Positions 22,767 through 37,585 are shown, counted from the first letter of the stretch. The stretch: 64,000 nt of DNA from Liolophura sinensis (GCF_032854445.1 NW_027017992.1:1-64000); one strand, 5' to 3'. Numbers and translations are program-made. The notes: generated from the sequence alone by a model not told the origin.

Positions 22767-25509
22767 CTAATCCGACGTAATTTGTGACGAGAAATCGAAT
22801 GGTGCAATCCGCGTTGCTCTCCGACCAATACTTTTGGCTGTAGCGACAATTGAATGATCATTTATGTCATAATCACGTGCGTAGCAACGGCTCTTACTCC
22901 ATGGAAACCAGGAAAATTTGCAATTTTTTAACAACTGCCGATGCCTGGCCCAATTCCGCATCTTTTGGCACCTTATAAATGTGGGTCAGTGTTAAGTTGT
23001 ACTTTTTACAGCAGACTGTATCAAGTACCTTGTGTTTTTCATGTACAAATGGTGTGGTTTTTCTACACGTAAATAAAGACATTGAGATTGTCTTGCACTT
23101 AGAAGTAAGGCAATTGCTGGGTGAGTTAAATGGGCTTGGCCTAAAGATTTGTCGTCTTCTGGCCTACCGAAGGGCACATAACTTATAGTCAAAAGTTGAA
23201 TAGAGTAATAACCAGTCGCGATTGTACAGAGTACAGTGTAGCCGATTTCAATAAACAAAAAGACCAGGTAAAAATGCAAAAGTGGAAAAACTGTTCCAGT
23301 GCTACTAGTAAGAGGCTAATCCGACGTATTTTGTGGCGAGAAATCGAATGGTGCAAACCGCGTTGCTCTCTGACCAATACTTTTGGCTGTAGAGACAATT
23401 GAATGATCATTGATGTCATAATCACGTGCGTAGCAACGGCTCTTACTCCATGGAAACCAGGAAAATTTGCAATTTTTTAACAACTGCCGATGCCTGGCCC
23501 AATTCCGCATCTTTTGGCACCTTATAAATGTGGGTCAGTGTTTAGTTGTACTTTTTACAGCAGACTGTATCAAGTACCTTGTGTTTTTCATGTACAAATG
23601 GTGTGGTTTTTCTACACGTAGATAAAGACATTGAGATTGTCTTGGACTTAGAAATAAGACAATTGCTGGGTGAGTTAAATGGGCTTGGCCCAAAGATTTC
23701 AGGTCTTCTGGGCTACCGACGGGCACATAACTTATAGTCAAAAGTTGAATATAGTAATGACCAGTCGCGATTGTACAGAGTACAGTGTAGCCGATTTCAA
23801 TTAACAAAACACCCAGGCAAAAATGCAAAAGTGGAAAACTGTTCCAGTGCTTCTGGTAAGAGGCTAATCCGACGTATTTTGTGACGAGAAATCGAATGGT
23901 GCAAACCGCGTTGCTCTCCGACCAATACTTTTGGCTGTAGCGACAATTGAATGATCATTGATGTCATAATCACGTGCCCAGCAACGGCTCTTACTCCATG
24001 GAAACCAGGGATATTTGCAATTTTTTAACAGCTGCCGATGCCTGGCCCAATTCCGCATCTTTTGGCACCTTATAAATGTGGGTCAGTGTTAAGTTGTACT
24101 TTATACAGCAGACTGTATCAAGTACCTTGTGTTTTTTATGTACAAATGGTCTGGTTTTTCTACACGTAGATAAAGACATTGAGATTGTCTTAGACTTAGA
24201 AGTAAGACAATTGCTGGGTGAGTTAAATTGGCTTAGCCCAAAGATTTGACGTCTTCTGGGCTACCGAAGGGCACATAACTTATAGTCAAAAGTTGAATAT
24301 AGTAATGACCAGTCGCGATTGTACAGAGTACAGTGTAGCCGATTTCAATTAACAAAACACCCAGGCAAAAATGCAAAAGTGGAAAAACTGTTCCAGTGCT
24401 GCTGATAAGAAGCTAATCCGACGTATTTTGTGACGAGAAATCGAATGGTGCAAACCGCGTTGCTCTCCAACCAATACTTTTGGCTGTAGAGACAATTCAA
24501 TGATCATTTATGTCATAATCACGTGCGTAGCAACGTCTCTTACTGCATGGAAACCAGGGAAATTTGCAATTTTTTAACAGCTGCCGATGCCTGGCTCAAT
24601 TCCGCATCTTTTTGCCCCTTACTGAAGTTGGTCAGTGTTCAGTTGTACTTTTTACAGCAGACTGTATCAAGTACCTTGTGTTTTTCACGTACAAATGGTG
24701 TGGTTTTTCTACACGTATTAAAGACATTGAGATTGTCTTGCACTTAGAAGTAAGGGAATTGCTGGGTGAGTTAAATGGGCTTGGCCCAAAGATTTGTCGT
24801 CTTCTGGGCTACCGAAGGGCACATAACTTATAGTCAAAAGTTGAATATAGTAATGACCAGTCGCGATTGTACAGAGTACAGTGTAGCCGATTTCAATTAA
24901 CAAAACACCCAGGCAAAAATGCAAAAGTGGATAAACTGTTCCAGTGCTGCTGGTAAGTAGCTAATCCGACGTATTTTGTGACGAGAAATCGAATGGTGCA
25001 ATCCGCGTTGCTCTCCGACCAATACTTTTGGCTGTAGCGACAATTGAATGATCATTGATGTCATAATCACGTGCCCAGCAACGGCTCTTACTCCATGGAA
25101 ACCAGGGATATTTGGAATTTTTTAACAGCTGCCGATGCCTGGCTCAATTCCGCATCTTTTGGCACCTTATTCATGTGGGTCTGTTTTCAGTTGAACTTTT
25201 TACAGCAGACTGTATCAAGTACCTTGTTTTTTTTATGTACAAATGGTGTGGTTTTTCTACACGTAGATAAAGACATTGAGATTGCCTTGGACTTAGAAGT
25301 AAGACAATTGCTGGGTGAGTTAAATGGGCTTAGCCCAAAGATTTGACGTCTTCTGGGCTACCGAAGGGCACATAACTTATAGTCAAAAGTTGAATATAGT
25401 AATGACCAGTCGCGATTGTACAGAGTACAGTGTAGCCGATTTCAATTAACAAAAAGACCAGGTAAAAATGCAAAAGTGGAAAAACTGTTCCAGTGCTACT
25501 AGTAAGAGG
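22767..25509. repeat. Five-monomer block beginning with a G monomer
   Basis: Monomers start at 22767 (G), 23316, 23864, 24413 and 24961. The G monomer matches 19472. The monomer at 23316 carries ccgacgggc and gtgcttctgg. The last two repeat the gtattaaag and gtaagtagc pair of the preceding block, with small differences (ttgcccctt and gaagttggtc near 24612-24633). The block is best read as a shortened or rearranged sister of 19472-22766. Confidence 0.88.
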
Positions 25510-28500
25510 CTAATCCGACGTAATTTGTGACGAGAAATCGAATGGTGCAATCCGCGTTGCTCTCCGACCAATACTTTTGGCTGTAGCGACAATTGAATGA
25601 TCATTTATGTCATAATCACGTGCGTAGCAACGGCTCTTACTCCATGGAAACAAGGAAAATTTGCAATTTTTTAACAACTGCCGATGCCTGGCCCAATTCC
25701 GCATCTTTTGGCACCTTATAAATGTGGGTCAGTGTTAAGTTGTACTTTTTACAGCAGACTGTATCAAGTACCTTGTGTTTTTCATGTACAAATGGTGTGG
25801 TTTTTCTACACGTAAATAAAGACATTGAGATTGTCTTGCACTTAGAAGTAAGGCAATTGCTGGGTGAGTTAAATGGGCTTGGCCCAAAGATTTGTCGTCT
25901 TCTGGCCTACCGAAGGGCACATAACTTATAGTCAAAAGTTGAATATAGTAATAACCAGTCGCGATTGTACAGAGTACAGTGTAGCCGATTTCAATAAACA
26001 AAAAGACCAGGTAAAAATGCAAAAGTGGAAAAACTGTTCCAGTGCTACTAGTAAGAGGCTAATCCGACGTATTTTGTGGCGAGAAATCGAATGGTGCAAA
26101 CCGCGTTGCTCTCTGACCAATACTTTTGGCTGTAGAGACAATGGAATGATCATTTATGTCATAATCACGTGCGTAGCAACGGCTCTTACTCCATGGAAAC
26201 CAGGAAAATTTGCAATTTTTTAACAACTGCCGATGCCTGGCCCAATTCCGCATCTTTTGGCACCTTATAAATGTGGGTCAGTGTTTAGTTGTACTTTTTA
26301 CAGCAGACTGTATCAAGTACCTTGTGTTTTTCATGTACAAATGGTGTGGTTTTTCTACACGTAGATAAAGACATTGAGATTGTCTTGGACTTAGAAATAA
26401 GACAATTGCTGGGTGAGTTAAATGGGCTTGGCCCAAAGATTTCAGGTCTTCTGGGCTACCGACGGGCACATAACTTATAGTCAAAAGTTGAATATAGTAA
26501 TGACCAGTCGCGATTGTACAGAGTACAGTGTAGCCGATTTCAATTAACAAAACACCCAGGCAAAAATGCAAAAGTGGAAAAACTGTTCCAGTGCTTCTGG
26601 TAAGAGGCTAATCCGACGTATTTTGTGACGAGAAATCGAATGGTGCAAACCGCGTTGCTCTCCGACCAATACTTTTGGCTGTAGCGACAATTGAATGATC
26701 ATTGATGTCATAATCACGTGCCCAGCAACGGCTCTTACTCCATGGAAACCAGGGATATTTGCAATTTTTTAACAGCTGCCGATGCCTGGCCCAATTCCGC
26801 ATCTTTAGGCACCTTATTCATGTGGGTCTGTGGTCAGTTGAACTTTTTACAGCAGACTGTATCAAGTACCTTGTTTTTTTTATGTACAAATGGTCTGGTT
26901 TTTCTACACGTAGATAAAGACATTGAGATTGTCTTGGACTTAGAAGTAAGACAATTGCTGGGTGAGTTAAATGGGCTTAGCCCAAAGATTTGACGTCTTC
27001 TGGGCTACCGAAGGGCACATAACTTATAGTCAAAAGTTGAATATAGTAATGACCAGTCGCGATTGTACAGAGTACAGTGTAGCCGATTTCAATTAACAAA
27101 AAGACCAGGTAAAAATGCAAAAGTGGAAAAACTGTTCCAGTGCTACTAGTAAGAGGCTAATCCGACGTATTTTGTGGCGAGAAATCGAATGGTGCAAACC
27201 GCGTTGCTCTCTGACCAATACTTTTGGCTGTAGAGACAATTCAATGATCATTTATGTCATAATCACGTGCCCAGTAACGGCTCTTACTCCATGGAAACCA
27301 GGGATATTTGCAATTTTTTAACAGCTGCCGATGCCTGGCCCAATTCCGCATCTTTTGGCACCTTATAAATGTGGGTCAGTGTTCAGTTGTACTTTATACA
27401 GCAGACTGTATCAAGTACCTTGTGTTTTTCACGTACAAATGGTGTGGTTTTTCTACACGTAGATAAAGACATTGAGATTGTCTTGCACTTAGAAGTAAGG
27501 CAATTGCTGTGTGAGTTAAATGGGCTTGGCCCAAAGATTTCAGGTCTTCTGGGCTACCGAAGGGCACATAACTTATAGTCAAAAGTTGAATATAGTAATG
27601 ACCAGTCGCGATTGTACAGAGTACAGTGTAGCCTATTTTAATTAACAAAAAGACCAGGTAAAAATGCAAAAGTGGAAAAACTGTTCCAGTGCTACTAGTA
27701 AGAGGCTAATCCGACGTAACTTGTGACGAGAAATCGAATGGTGCAATCCGCGTTGCTCTCCGACCAATACTATTGGCTGTAGCGACAATTGAATGATCAT
27801 TTATGTCATAATCACGTGCGTAGCAACGACTCTTACTCCATGGAAACCAGGAAAATTTGCAATTTTTTAACAACTGCCGATGCCTGGCCCAATTCCGCAT
27901 CTTTTGGCACCTTATAAATGTGGGTCAGTGTTTAGTTGTACTTTTTACAGCAGACTGTATCAAGTACCTTGTGTTTTTCATGTACAAATGGTGTGGTTTT
28001 TCTACACGTAGATAAAGACATTGAGATTGTCTTAGACTTAGAAATAAGACAATTGCTGGGTGAGTTAAATGGGCTTGGCCCAAAGATTTCAGGTCTTCTG
28101 GGCTACCGAAGGGCACATAACTTATAGTCAAAAGTTGAATATAGTAATGACCAGTCGCGATTGTACAGAGTACAGTGTAGCCGATTTCAATTAACAAAAC
28201 ACCAGGCAAAAATGCAAAAGTGGAAAAACTGTTCCAGTGCTGCTGGTAAGAGGCTAATCCGATGTATTTTGTGACGAGAAATCGAATGGTGCAAACCGCG
28301 TTGCTCTCCGACCAATACTTTTGGCTGTAGCGACAATTGAATGATCATTGATGTCATAATCACGTGCCCAGCAACGGCTCTTACTCCATGGAAACCAGGG
28401 ATATTTGCAATTTTTTAACAACTGCCGATGCCTGGCCCAATTCCGCATCTTTTGGCACCTTATAAATGTGGGTCAGTGTTTAGTTGTACTTTATACAGCA

Positions 28501-29351
28501 GACTGTATCAAGTACCTTGTGTTTTTTATGTACAATTTGTCTGGTTTTTCTACACGTAGATAAAGACATTGAGATTGTCTTAGACTTAGAAGTAAGACAA
28601 TTGCTGGGTGAGTTAAATGGGCTTAGCCCAAAGATTTGACGTCTTCTGGGCTACCGAAGGGCACATAACTTATAGTCAAAAGTTGAATATAGTAATGACC
28701 AGTCGCGATTGTACAGAGTACAGTGTAGCCGATTTCAATTAACAAAAAGACCAGGTAAAAATGCAAAAGTGGAAAAACTGTTCCAGTGCTGCTGGTAAGA
28801 GGCTAATCCGACGTATTTTGTGACGAGAAATCGAATGGTGCAAACCGCGTTGCTCTCCGACCAATACTTTTGGCTGTAGTGACAATTGAATGATCATTGA
28901 TGTCATAATCACGTGCCCAGTAACGTCTCTTACTCCATGGAAACCAGGGAAATTTGCAATTTTTCAACAGCTGCCGATGCCTGGCTCAATTCCGCATCTT
29001 TTTGCACCTTACTGAAGTGGGTCAGTGTTCAGTTGTACTTTTTACAGCAGACTGTATCAAGTACCTTGTTTTTTTTATGTACAAATGGTGTGGTTTTTCT
29101 ACACGTAGATAAAGACATTGAGATTGCCTTGGACTTAGAAGTAAGACAATTGCTGGGTGAGTTAAATGGGCTTAGCCCAAAGATTTGACGTCTTCTGGGC
29201 TACCGAAGGGCACATAACTTATAGTCAAAAGTTGAATATAGTAATGACCAGTCGCGATTGTACAGAGTACAGTGTAGCCGATTTCAATTAACAAAAAGAC
29301 CAGGTAAAAATGCAAAAGTGGAAAAACTGTTCCAGTGCTACTAGTAAGAGG
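25510..29351. repeat. 7-mer higher-order repeat, copy 1, 3,842 bp
   Basis: Monomers start at 25510 (G, with gaaacaagg and aataaccag), 26059 (acaatggaatg), 26608 (ctgtggtcagttgaac), 27157 (gctgtgtgag, gtagcctatttt), 27706 (actattggc, gcaacgactc), 28254 (gatgtatt, gtacaatttgtctgg) and 28803. Each mark recurs 3,842 bp later. The last monomer is chimeric: an F-type front (acgtctc, ctgaagtggg, gtgttcag) with the back of the monomer at 24961 (accttgtttttttt, gccttgg, gacgtc). Confidence 0.95.
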
Positions 29352-32300
29352 CTAATCCGACGTAATTTGTGACGAGAAATCGAATGGTGCAATCCGCGTT
29401 GCTCTCCGACCAATACTTTTGGCTGTAGCGACAATTGAATGATCATTTATGTCATAATCACGTGCGTAGCAACGGCTCTTACTCCATGGAAACAAGGAAA
29501 ATTTGCAATTTTTTAACAACTGCCGATGCCTGGCCCAATTCCGCATCTTTTGGCACCTTATAAATGTGGGTCAGTGTTAAGTTGTACTTTTTACAGCAGA
29601 CTGTATCAAGTACCTTGTGGTTTTTCATGTACAAATGGTGTGGTTTTTCTACACGTAAATAAAGACATTGAGATTGTCTTGCACTTAGAAGTAAGGCAAT
29701 TGCTGGGTGAGTTAAATGGGCTTGGCCCAAAGATTTGTCGTCTTCTGGCCTACCGAAGGGCACATAACTTATAGTCAAAAGTTGAATATAGTAATAACCA
29801 GTCGCGATTGTACAGAGTACAGTGTAGCCGATTTCAATAAACAAAAAGACCAGGTAAAAATGCAAAAGTGGAAAAACTGTTCCAGTGCTACTAGTAAGAG
29901 GCTAATCCGACGTATTTTGTGGCGAGAAATCGAATGGTGCAAACCGCGTTGCTCTCTGACCAATACTTTTGGCTGTAGAGACAATGGAATGATCATTTAT
30001 GTCATAATCACGTGCGTAGCAACGGCTCTTACTCCATGGAAACCAGGAAAATTTGCAATTTTTTAACAACTGCCGATGCCTGGCCCAATTCCGCATCTTT
30101 TGGCACCTTATAAATGTGGGTCAGTGTTTAGTTGTACTTTTTACAGCAGACTGTATCAAGTACCTTGTGTTTTTCATGTACAAATGGTGTGGTTTTTCTA
30201 CACGTAGATAAAGACATTGAGATTGTCTTGGACTTAGAAATAAGACAATTGCTGGGTGAGTTAAATGGGCTTGGCCCAAAGATTTCAGGTCTTCTGGGCT
30301 ACCGACGGGCACATAACTTATAGTCAAAAGTTGAATATAGTAATGACCAGTCGCGATTGTACAGAGTACAGTGTAGCCGATTTCAATTAACAAAACACCC
30401 AGGCAAAAATGCAAAAGTGGAAAAACTGTTCCAGTGCTTCTGGTAAGAGGCTAATCCGACGTATTTTGTGACGAGAAATCGAATGGTGCAAACCGCGTTG
30501 CTCTCCGACCAATACTTTTGGCTGTAGCGACATTGAATGATCATTGATGTCATAATCACGTGCCCAGCAACGGCTCTTACTCCATGGAAACCAGGGATAT
30601 TTGCAATTTTTTAACAGCTGCCGATGCCTGGCCCAATTCCGCATCTTTAGGCACCTTATTCATGTGGGTCTGTGGTCAGTTGAACTTTTTACAGCAGACT
30701 GTATCAAGTACCTTGTTTTTTTTATGTACAAATGGTCTGGTTTTTCTACACGTAGATAAAGACATTGAGATTGTCTTGGACTTAGAAGTAAGACAATTGC
30801 TGGGTGAGTTAAATGGGCTTAGCCCAAAGATTTGACGTCTTCTGGGCTACCGAAGGGCACATAACTTATAGTCAAAAGTTGAATATAGTAATGACCAGTC
30901 GCGATTGTACAGAGTACAGTGTAGCCGATTTCAATTAACAAAAAGACCAGGTAAAAATGCAAAAGTGGAAAAACTGTTCCAGTGCTACTAGTAAGAGGCT
31001 AATCCGACGTATTTTGTGGCGAGAAATCGAATGGTGCAAACCGCGTTGCTCTCTGACCAATACTTTTGGCTGTAGAGACAATTCAATGATCATTTATGTC
31101 ATAATCACGTGCCCAGTAACGGCTCTTACTCCATGGAAACCAGGGATATTTGCAATTTTTTAACAGCTGCCGATGCCTGGCCCAATTCCGCATCTTTTGG
31201 CACCTTATAAATGTGGGTCAGTGTTCAGTTGTACTTTATACAGCAGACTGTATCAAGTACCTTGTGTTTTTCACGTACAAATGGTGTGGTTTTTCTACAC
31301 GTAGATAAAGACATTGAGATTGTCTTGCACTTAGAAGTAAGGCAATTGCTGTGTGAGTTAAATGGGCTTGGCCCAAAGATTTCAGGTCTTCTGGGCTACC
31401 GAAGGGCACATAACTTATAGTCAAAAGTTGAATATAGTAATGACCAGTCGCGATTGTACAGAGTACAGTGTAGCCTATTTTAATTAACAAAAAGACCAGG
31501 TAAAAATGCAAAAGTGGAAAAACTGTTCCAGTGCTACTAGTAAGAGGCTAATCCGACGTAACTTGTGACGAGAAATCGAATGGTGCAATCCGCGTTGCTC
31601 TCCGACCAATACTATTGGCTGTAGCGACAATTGAATGATCATTTATGTCATAATCACGTGCGTAGCAACGACTCTTACTCCATGGAAACCAGGAAAATTT
31701 GCAATTTTTTAACAACTGCCGATGCCTGGCCCAATTCCGCATCTTTTGGCACCTTATAAATGTGGGTCAGTGTTTAGTTGTACTTTTTACAGCAGACTGT
31801 ATCAAGTACCTTGTGTTTTTCATGTACAAATGGTGTGGTTTTTCTACACGTAGATAAAGACATTGAGATTGTCTTAGACTTAGAAATAAGACAATTGCTG
31901 GGTGAGTTAAATGGGCTTGGCCCAAAGATTTCAGGTCTTCTGGGCTACCGAAGGGCACATAACTTATAGTCAAAAGTTGAATATAGTAATGACCAGTCGC
32001 GATTGTACAGAGTACAGTGTAGCCGATTTCAATTAACAAAACACCAGGCAAAAATGCAAAAGTGGAAAAACTGTTCCAGTGCTGCTGGTAAGAGGCTAAT
32101 CCGATGTATTTTGTGACGAGAAATCGAATGGTGCAAACCGCGTTGCTCTCCGACCAATACTTTTGGCTGTAGCGACAATTGAATGATCATTGATGTCATA
32201 ATCACGTGCCCAGCAACGGCTCTTACTCCATGGAAACCAGGGATATTTGCAATTTTTTAACAACTGCCGATGCCTGGCCCAATTCCGCATCTTTTGGCAC

Positions 32301-33193
32301 CTTATAAATGTGGGTCAGTGTTTAGTTGTACTTTATACAGCAGACTGTATCAAGTACCTTGTGTTTTTTATGTACAATTTGTCTGGTTTTTCTACACGTA
32401 GATAAAGACATTGAGATTGTCTTAGACTTAGAAGTAAGACAATTGCTGGGTGAGTTAAATGGGCTTAGCCCAAAGATTTGACGTCTTCTGGGCTACCGAA
32501 GGGCACATAACTTATAGTCAAAAGTTGAATATAGTAATGACCAGTCGCGATTGTACAGAGTACAGTGTAGCCGATTTCAATTAACAAAAAGACCAGGTAA
32601 AAATGCAAAAGTGGAAAAACTGTTCCAGTGCTGCTGGTAAGAGGCTAATCCGACGTATTTTGTGACGAGAAATCGAATGGTGCAAACCGCGTTGCTCTCC
32701 GACCAATACTTTTGGCTGTAGTGACAATTGAATGATCATTGATGTCATAATCACGTGCCCAGTAACGTCTCTTACTCCATGGAAACCAGGGAAATTTGCA
32801 ATTTTTCAACAGCTGCCGATGCCTGGCTCAATTCCGCATCTTTTTGCACCTTACTGAAGTGGGTCAGTGTTCAGTTGTACTTTTTACAGCAGACTGTATC
32901 AAGTACCTTGTGTTTTTCACGTACAAATGGTGTGGTTTTTCTACACGTAGATAAAGACATTGAGATTGTCTTGCACTTAGAAGTAAGACAATTGCTGGGT
33001 GAGTTAAATGGGCTTGGCCCAAAGATTTGTCGTCTTCTGGGCTACCGAAGGGCACATAACTTATAGTCAAAAGTTGAATATAGTAATGACCAGTCGCGAT
33101 TGTACAGAGTACAGTGTAGCCGATTTCAATTAACAAAAAGACCAGGTAAAAATGCAAAAGTGGAAAAACTGTTCCAGTGCTACTAGTAAGAGG
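29352..33193. repeat. 7-mer higher-order repeat, copy 2, 3,842 bp
   Basis: Monomers start at 29352, 29902, 30451, 30999, 31548, 32096 and 32645, in the same order as copy 1. I noticed only two one-base length differences (an extra g at about 29618-29620 and a lost a in gcgacattgaatg near 30530). The last monomer is wholly F-type (cacgtac, cttgcac, gtcgtc) and not chimeric, which marks it as the parental sequence on the far side of the duplication. Confidence 0.95.
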
Positions 33194-36100
33194 CTAATCC
33201 GACGTAATTTGTGACGAGAAATCGAATGGTGCAATCCGCGTTGCTCTCCGACCAATACTTTTGGCTGTAGCGACAATTGAATGATCATTGATGTCATAAT
33301 CACGTGCCCAGCAACGGCTCTTACTCCATGGAAACCAAGAAAATTTGCAATTTTTTAACAACTGCCGATGCCTGGCCCAATTCCGCATCTTTTGGCACCT
33401 TATAAATGTGGGTCAGTGTTAAGTTGTACTTTTTACAGCAGACTGTATCAAGTACCTTGTGTTTTTCATGTACAAATGGTGTGGTTTTTCTACACGTAAA
33501 TAAAGACATTGAGATTGTCTTGCACTTAGAAGTAAGGCAATTGCTGGGTGAGTTAAATGGGCTTGGCCCAAAGATTTGTCGTCTTCTGGCCTACCGAAGG
33601 GCACATAACTTATAGTCAAAAGTTGAATATAGTAATAACCAGTCGCGATTGTACAGAGTACAGTGTAGCCGATTTCAATAAACAAAAAGACCAGGTAAAA
33701 ATGCAAAAGTGGAAAAACTGTTTCCAGTGCTACTAGAAAGAGGCTAATCCGACGTATTTTGTGGCGAGAAATCGAATGGTGCAAACCGCGTTGCTCTCTG
33801 ACCAATACTTTTGGCTGAAGAGACAATTGAATGATCATTTATGTCATAATCACGTGCGTAGCAACGGCTCTTACTCCATGGAAACCAGGAAAATTTGCAA
33901 TTTTTTAACAACTGCCGATGCCTGGCCCAATTCCGCATCTTTTGGCACCTTATAAATGTGGGTCAGTGTTTAGTTGTACTTTTTACAGCAGACTGTATCA
34001 AGTACCTTGTGTTTTTCATGTACAAATGGTGTGGTTTTTCTACACGTAGATAAAGACATTGAGATTGTCTTGGACTTAGAAATAAGACAATTGCTGGGTG
34101 AGTTAAATGGGCTTGGCCCAAAGATTTCAGGTCTTCTGGGCTACCGACGGGCACATAACTTATAGTCAAAAGTTGAATATAGTAATGACCAGTCGCGATT
34201 GTACAGAGTACAGTGTAGCCGATTTCAATTAACAAAACACCCAGGCAAAAATGCAAAAGTGGAAAAACTGTTCCAGTGCTTCTGGTAAGAGGCTAATCCG
34301 ACGTATTTTGTGACGAGAAATCGAATGGTGCAAACCGCGTTGCTCTCCGACCAATACTTTTGGCTGTAGCGACAATTGAATGATCATTGATGTCATAATC
34401 ACGTGCCCAGCAACGGCTCTTACTCCATGGAAACCAGGGATATTTGCAATTTTTTAACAGCTGCCGATGCCTGGCCCAATTCCGCATCTTTAGGCACCTT
34501 ATTCATGTGGGTCTGTTTTCAGTTGAACTTTTTACAGCAGACTGTATCAAGTACCTTGTGTTTTTCATGTACAAATGGTGTGGTTTTTCTACACGTAGAT
34601 AAAGACATTGAGATTGTCTTGGACTTAGAAATAAGACAATTGCTGGGTGAGTTAAATGGGCTTGGCCCAAAGATTTCAGGTCTTCTGGGCTACCGAAGGG
34701 CACATAACTTATAGTCAAAAGTTGAATATAGTAATGACCAGTCGCGATTGTACAGAGTACAGTGTAGCCGATTTCAATTAACAAAACACCCAGGCAAAAA
34801 TGCAAAAGTGGAAAAACTGTTCCAGTGCTTCTGGTAAGAGGCTAATCCGACGTATTTTGTGACGAGAAATCGAATGGTGCAAACCGCGTTGCTCTCCGAC
34901 CAATACTTTTGGCTGTAGCGACAATTGAATGATCATTGATGTCATAATCACGTGCCCAGCAACGGCTCTTACTCCATGGAAACCAGGGATATTTGCAATT
35001 TTTTAACAGCTGCCGATGCCTGGCCCAATTCCGCATCTTTAGGCACCTTATTCATGTGGGTCTGTGGTCAGTTGAATTTTTTACAGCAGACTGTATCAAG
35101 TACCTTGTTTTTTTTATGTACAAATGGTCTGGTTTTTCTACACGTAGATAAAGACATTGAGATTGTCTTGGACTTAGAAGTAAGACAATTGCTGGGTGAG
35201 TTAAATGGGCTTAGCCCAAAGATTTGACGTCTTCTGGGCTACCGAAGGGCACATAACTTATAGTCAAAAGTTGAATATAGTAATGACCAGTCGCGATTGT
35301 ACAGAGTACAGTGTAGCCGATTTCAATTAACAAAAAGACCAGGTAAAAATGCAAAAGTGGAAAAACTGTTCCAGTGCTACTAGTAAGAGGCTAATCCGAC
35401 GTATTTTGTGGCGAGAAATCGAATGGTGCAAACCGCGTTGCTCTCCGACCAATACTTTTGGCTGTAGCGACAATTGAATGATCATTGATGTCATAATCAC
35501 GTGCCCAGCAACGGCTCTTACTCCATGGAAACCAGGGATATTTGCAATTTTTTAACAGCTGCCGATGCCTGGCCCAATTCCGCATCTTTTGGCACCTTAT
35601 AAATGTGGGTCAGTGTTCAGTTGTACTTTATACAGCAGACTGTATCAAGTACCTTGTGTTTTTCACGTACAAATGGTGTGGTTTTTCTACACGTAGATAA
35701 AGACATTGAGATTGTCTTGCACTTAGAAGTAAGGCAATTGCTGTGTGAGTTAAATGGGCTTGGCCCAAAGATTTCAGGTCTTCTGGGCTACCGAAGGGCA
35801 CATAACTTATAGTCAAAAGTTGAATATAGTAATGACCAGTCGCGATTGTACAGAGTACAGTGTAGCCTATTTTAATTAACAAAAAGACCAGGTAAAAATG
35901 CAAAAGTGGAAAAACTGTTCCAGTGCTACTAGTAAGAGGCTAATCCGACGTAACTTGTGACGAGAAATCGAATGGTGCAATCCGCGTTGCTCTCCGACCA
36001 ATACTATTGGCTGTAGCGACAATTGAATGATCATTTATGTCATAATCACGTGCGTAGCAACGACTCTTACTCCATGGAAACCAGGAAAATTTGCAATTTT

Positions 36101-37585
36101 TTTACAACTGCCGATGCCTGGCCCAATTCCGCATCTTTTGGCACCTTACTGAAGTGGGTCAGTGTTTAGTTGTACTTTTTACAGCAGACTGTATCAAGTA
36201 CCTTGTGTTTTTCATGTACAAATGGTGTGGTTTTTCTACACGTAGATAAAGACATTGAGATTGTCTTAGACTTAGAAATAAGACAATTGCTGGGTGAGTT
36301 AAATGGGCTTGGCCCAAAGATTTCAGGTCTTCTGGGCTACCGAAGGGCACATAACTTATAGTCAAAAGTTGAATATAGTAATGACCAGTCGCGATTGTAC
36401 AGAGTACAGTGTAGCCGATTTCAATTAACAAAACACCAGGCAAAAATGCAAAAGTGGAAAAACTGTTCCAGTGGTGCTGGTAAGAGGCTAATCCGATGTA
36501 TTTTGTGACGAGAAATCGAATGGTGCAAACCGCGTTGCTCTCCGACCAATACTTTTGGCTGTAGCGACAATTGAATGATCATTGATGTCATAATCACGTG
36601 CCCAGCAACGGCTCTTACTCCATGGAAACCAGGGATATTTGCAATTTTTTAACAGCTGCCGATGCCTGGCCCAATTCCGCATCTTTTGGCACCTTATAAA
36701 TGTGGGTCAGTGTTTAGTTGTACTTTATACAGCAGACTGTATCAAGTACCTTGTGTTTTTTATGTACAATTTGTCTGGTTTTTCTACACGTAGATAAAGA
36801 CATTGAGATTGTCTTAGACTTAGAAGTAAGACAATTGCTGGGTGAGTTAAATGGGCTTAGCCCAAAGATTTGACGTCTTCTGGGCTACCGAAGGGCACAT
36901 AACTTATAGTCAAAAGTTGAATATAGTAATGACCAGTCGCGATTGTACAGAGTACAGTGTAGCCGATTTCAATTAACAAAAAGACCAGGTAAAAATGCAA
37001 AAGTGGAAAAACTGTTCCAGTGCTGCTGGTAAGAGGCTAATCCGACGTATTTTGTGACGAGAAATCGAATGGTGCAAACCGCGTTGCTCTCCGACCAATA
37101 CTTTTGGCTGTAGTGACAATTGAATGATCATTGATGTCATAATCACGTGCCCAGTAACGTCTCTTACTCCATGGAAACCAGGGAAATTTGCAATTTTTCA
37201 ACAGCTGCCGATGCCTGGCTCAATTCCGCATCTTTTTGCACCTTACTGAAGTGGGTCAGTGTTCAGTTGTACTTTTTACAGCAGACTGTATCAAGTACCT
37301 TGTGTTTTTCACGTACAAATGGTGTGGTTTTTCTACACGTAGATAAAGACATTGAGATTGTCTTGCACTTAGAAGTAAGGCAATTGCTGGGTGAGTTAAA
37401 TGGGCTTGGCCCAAAGATTTGTCGTCTTCTGGGCTACCGAAGGGCACATAACTTATAGTCAAAAGTTGAATATAGTAATGACCAGTCGCGATTGTACAGA
37501 GTACAGTGTAGCCGATTTCAATTAACAAAAAGACCAGGTAAAAATGCAAAAGTGGAAAAACTGTTCCAGTGCTACTAGTAAGAGG
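33194..37585. repeat. 8-mer derivative of the 7-mer higher-order repeat
   Basis: Monomers start at 33194 (G), 33744, 34293, 34842, 35391, 35940, 36488 and 37037. Order and marks follow the 7-mer (gctgtgtgag at 35391, actattggc at 35940, gatgtatt and gtacaatttgtctgg at 36488, cagtaacgtctc F-type at 37037). One extra monomer at 34293 (ctgttttcag front, A-like back with tttcaggtc) is inserted. More single differences separate it from the two 7-mer copies than separate those from each other, so it is the older relative. Confidence 0.88.

Noticed and set aside
32755-33066. Plus-strand frame of 91-103 codons shared by many monomers
   Set aside because: It starts at a gtg with no supporting signal, and a stop (tttgacgtc form) cuts it in whole subtypes. 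Changes between monomers do not favour silent positions as far as I can see. Treated as chance open frame in a satellite.
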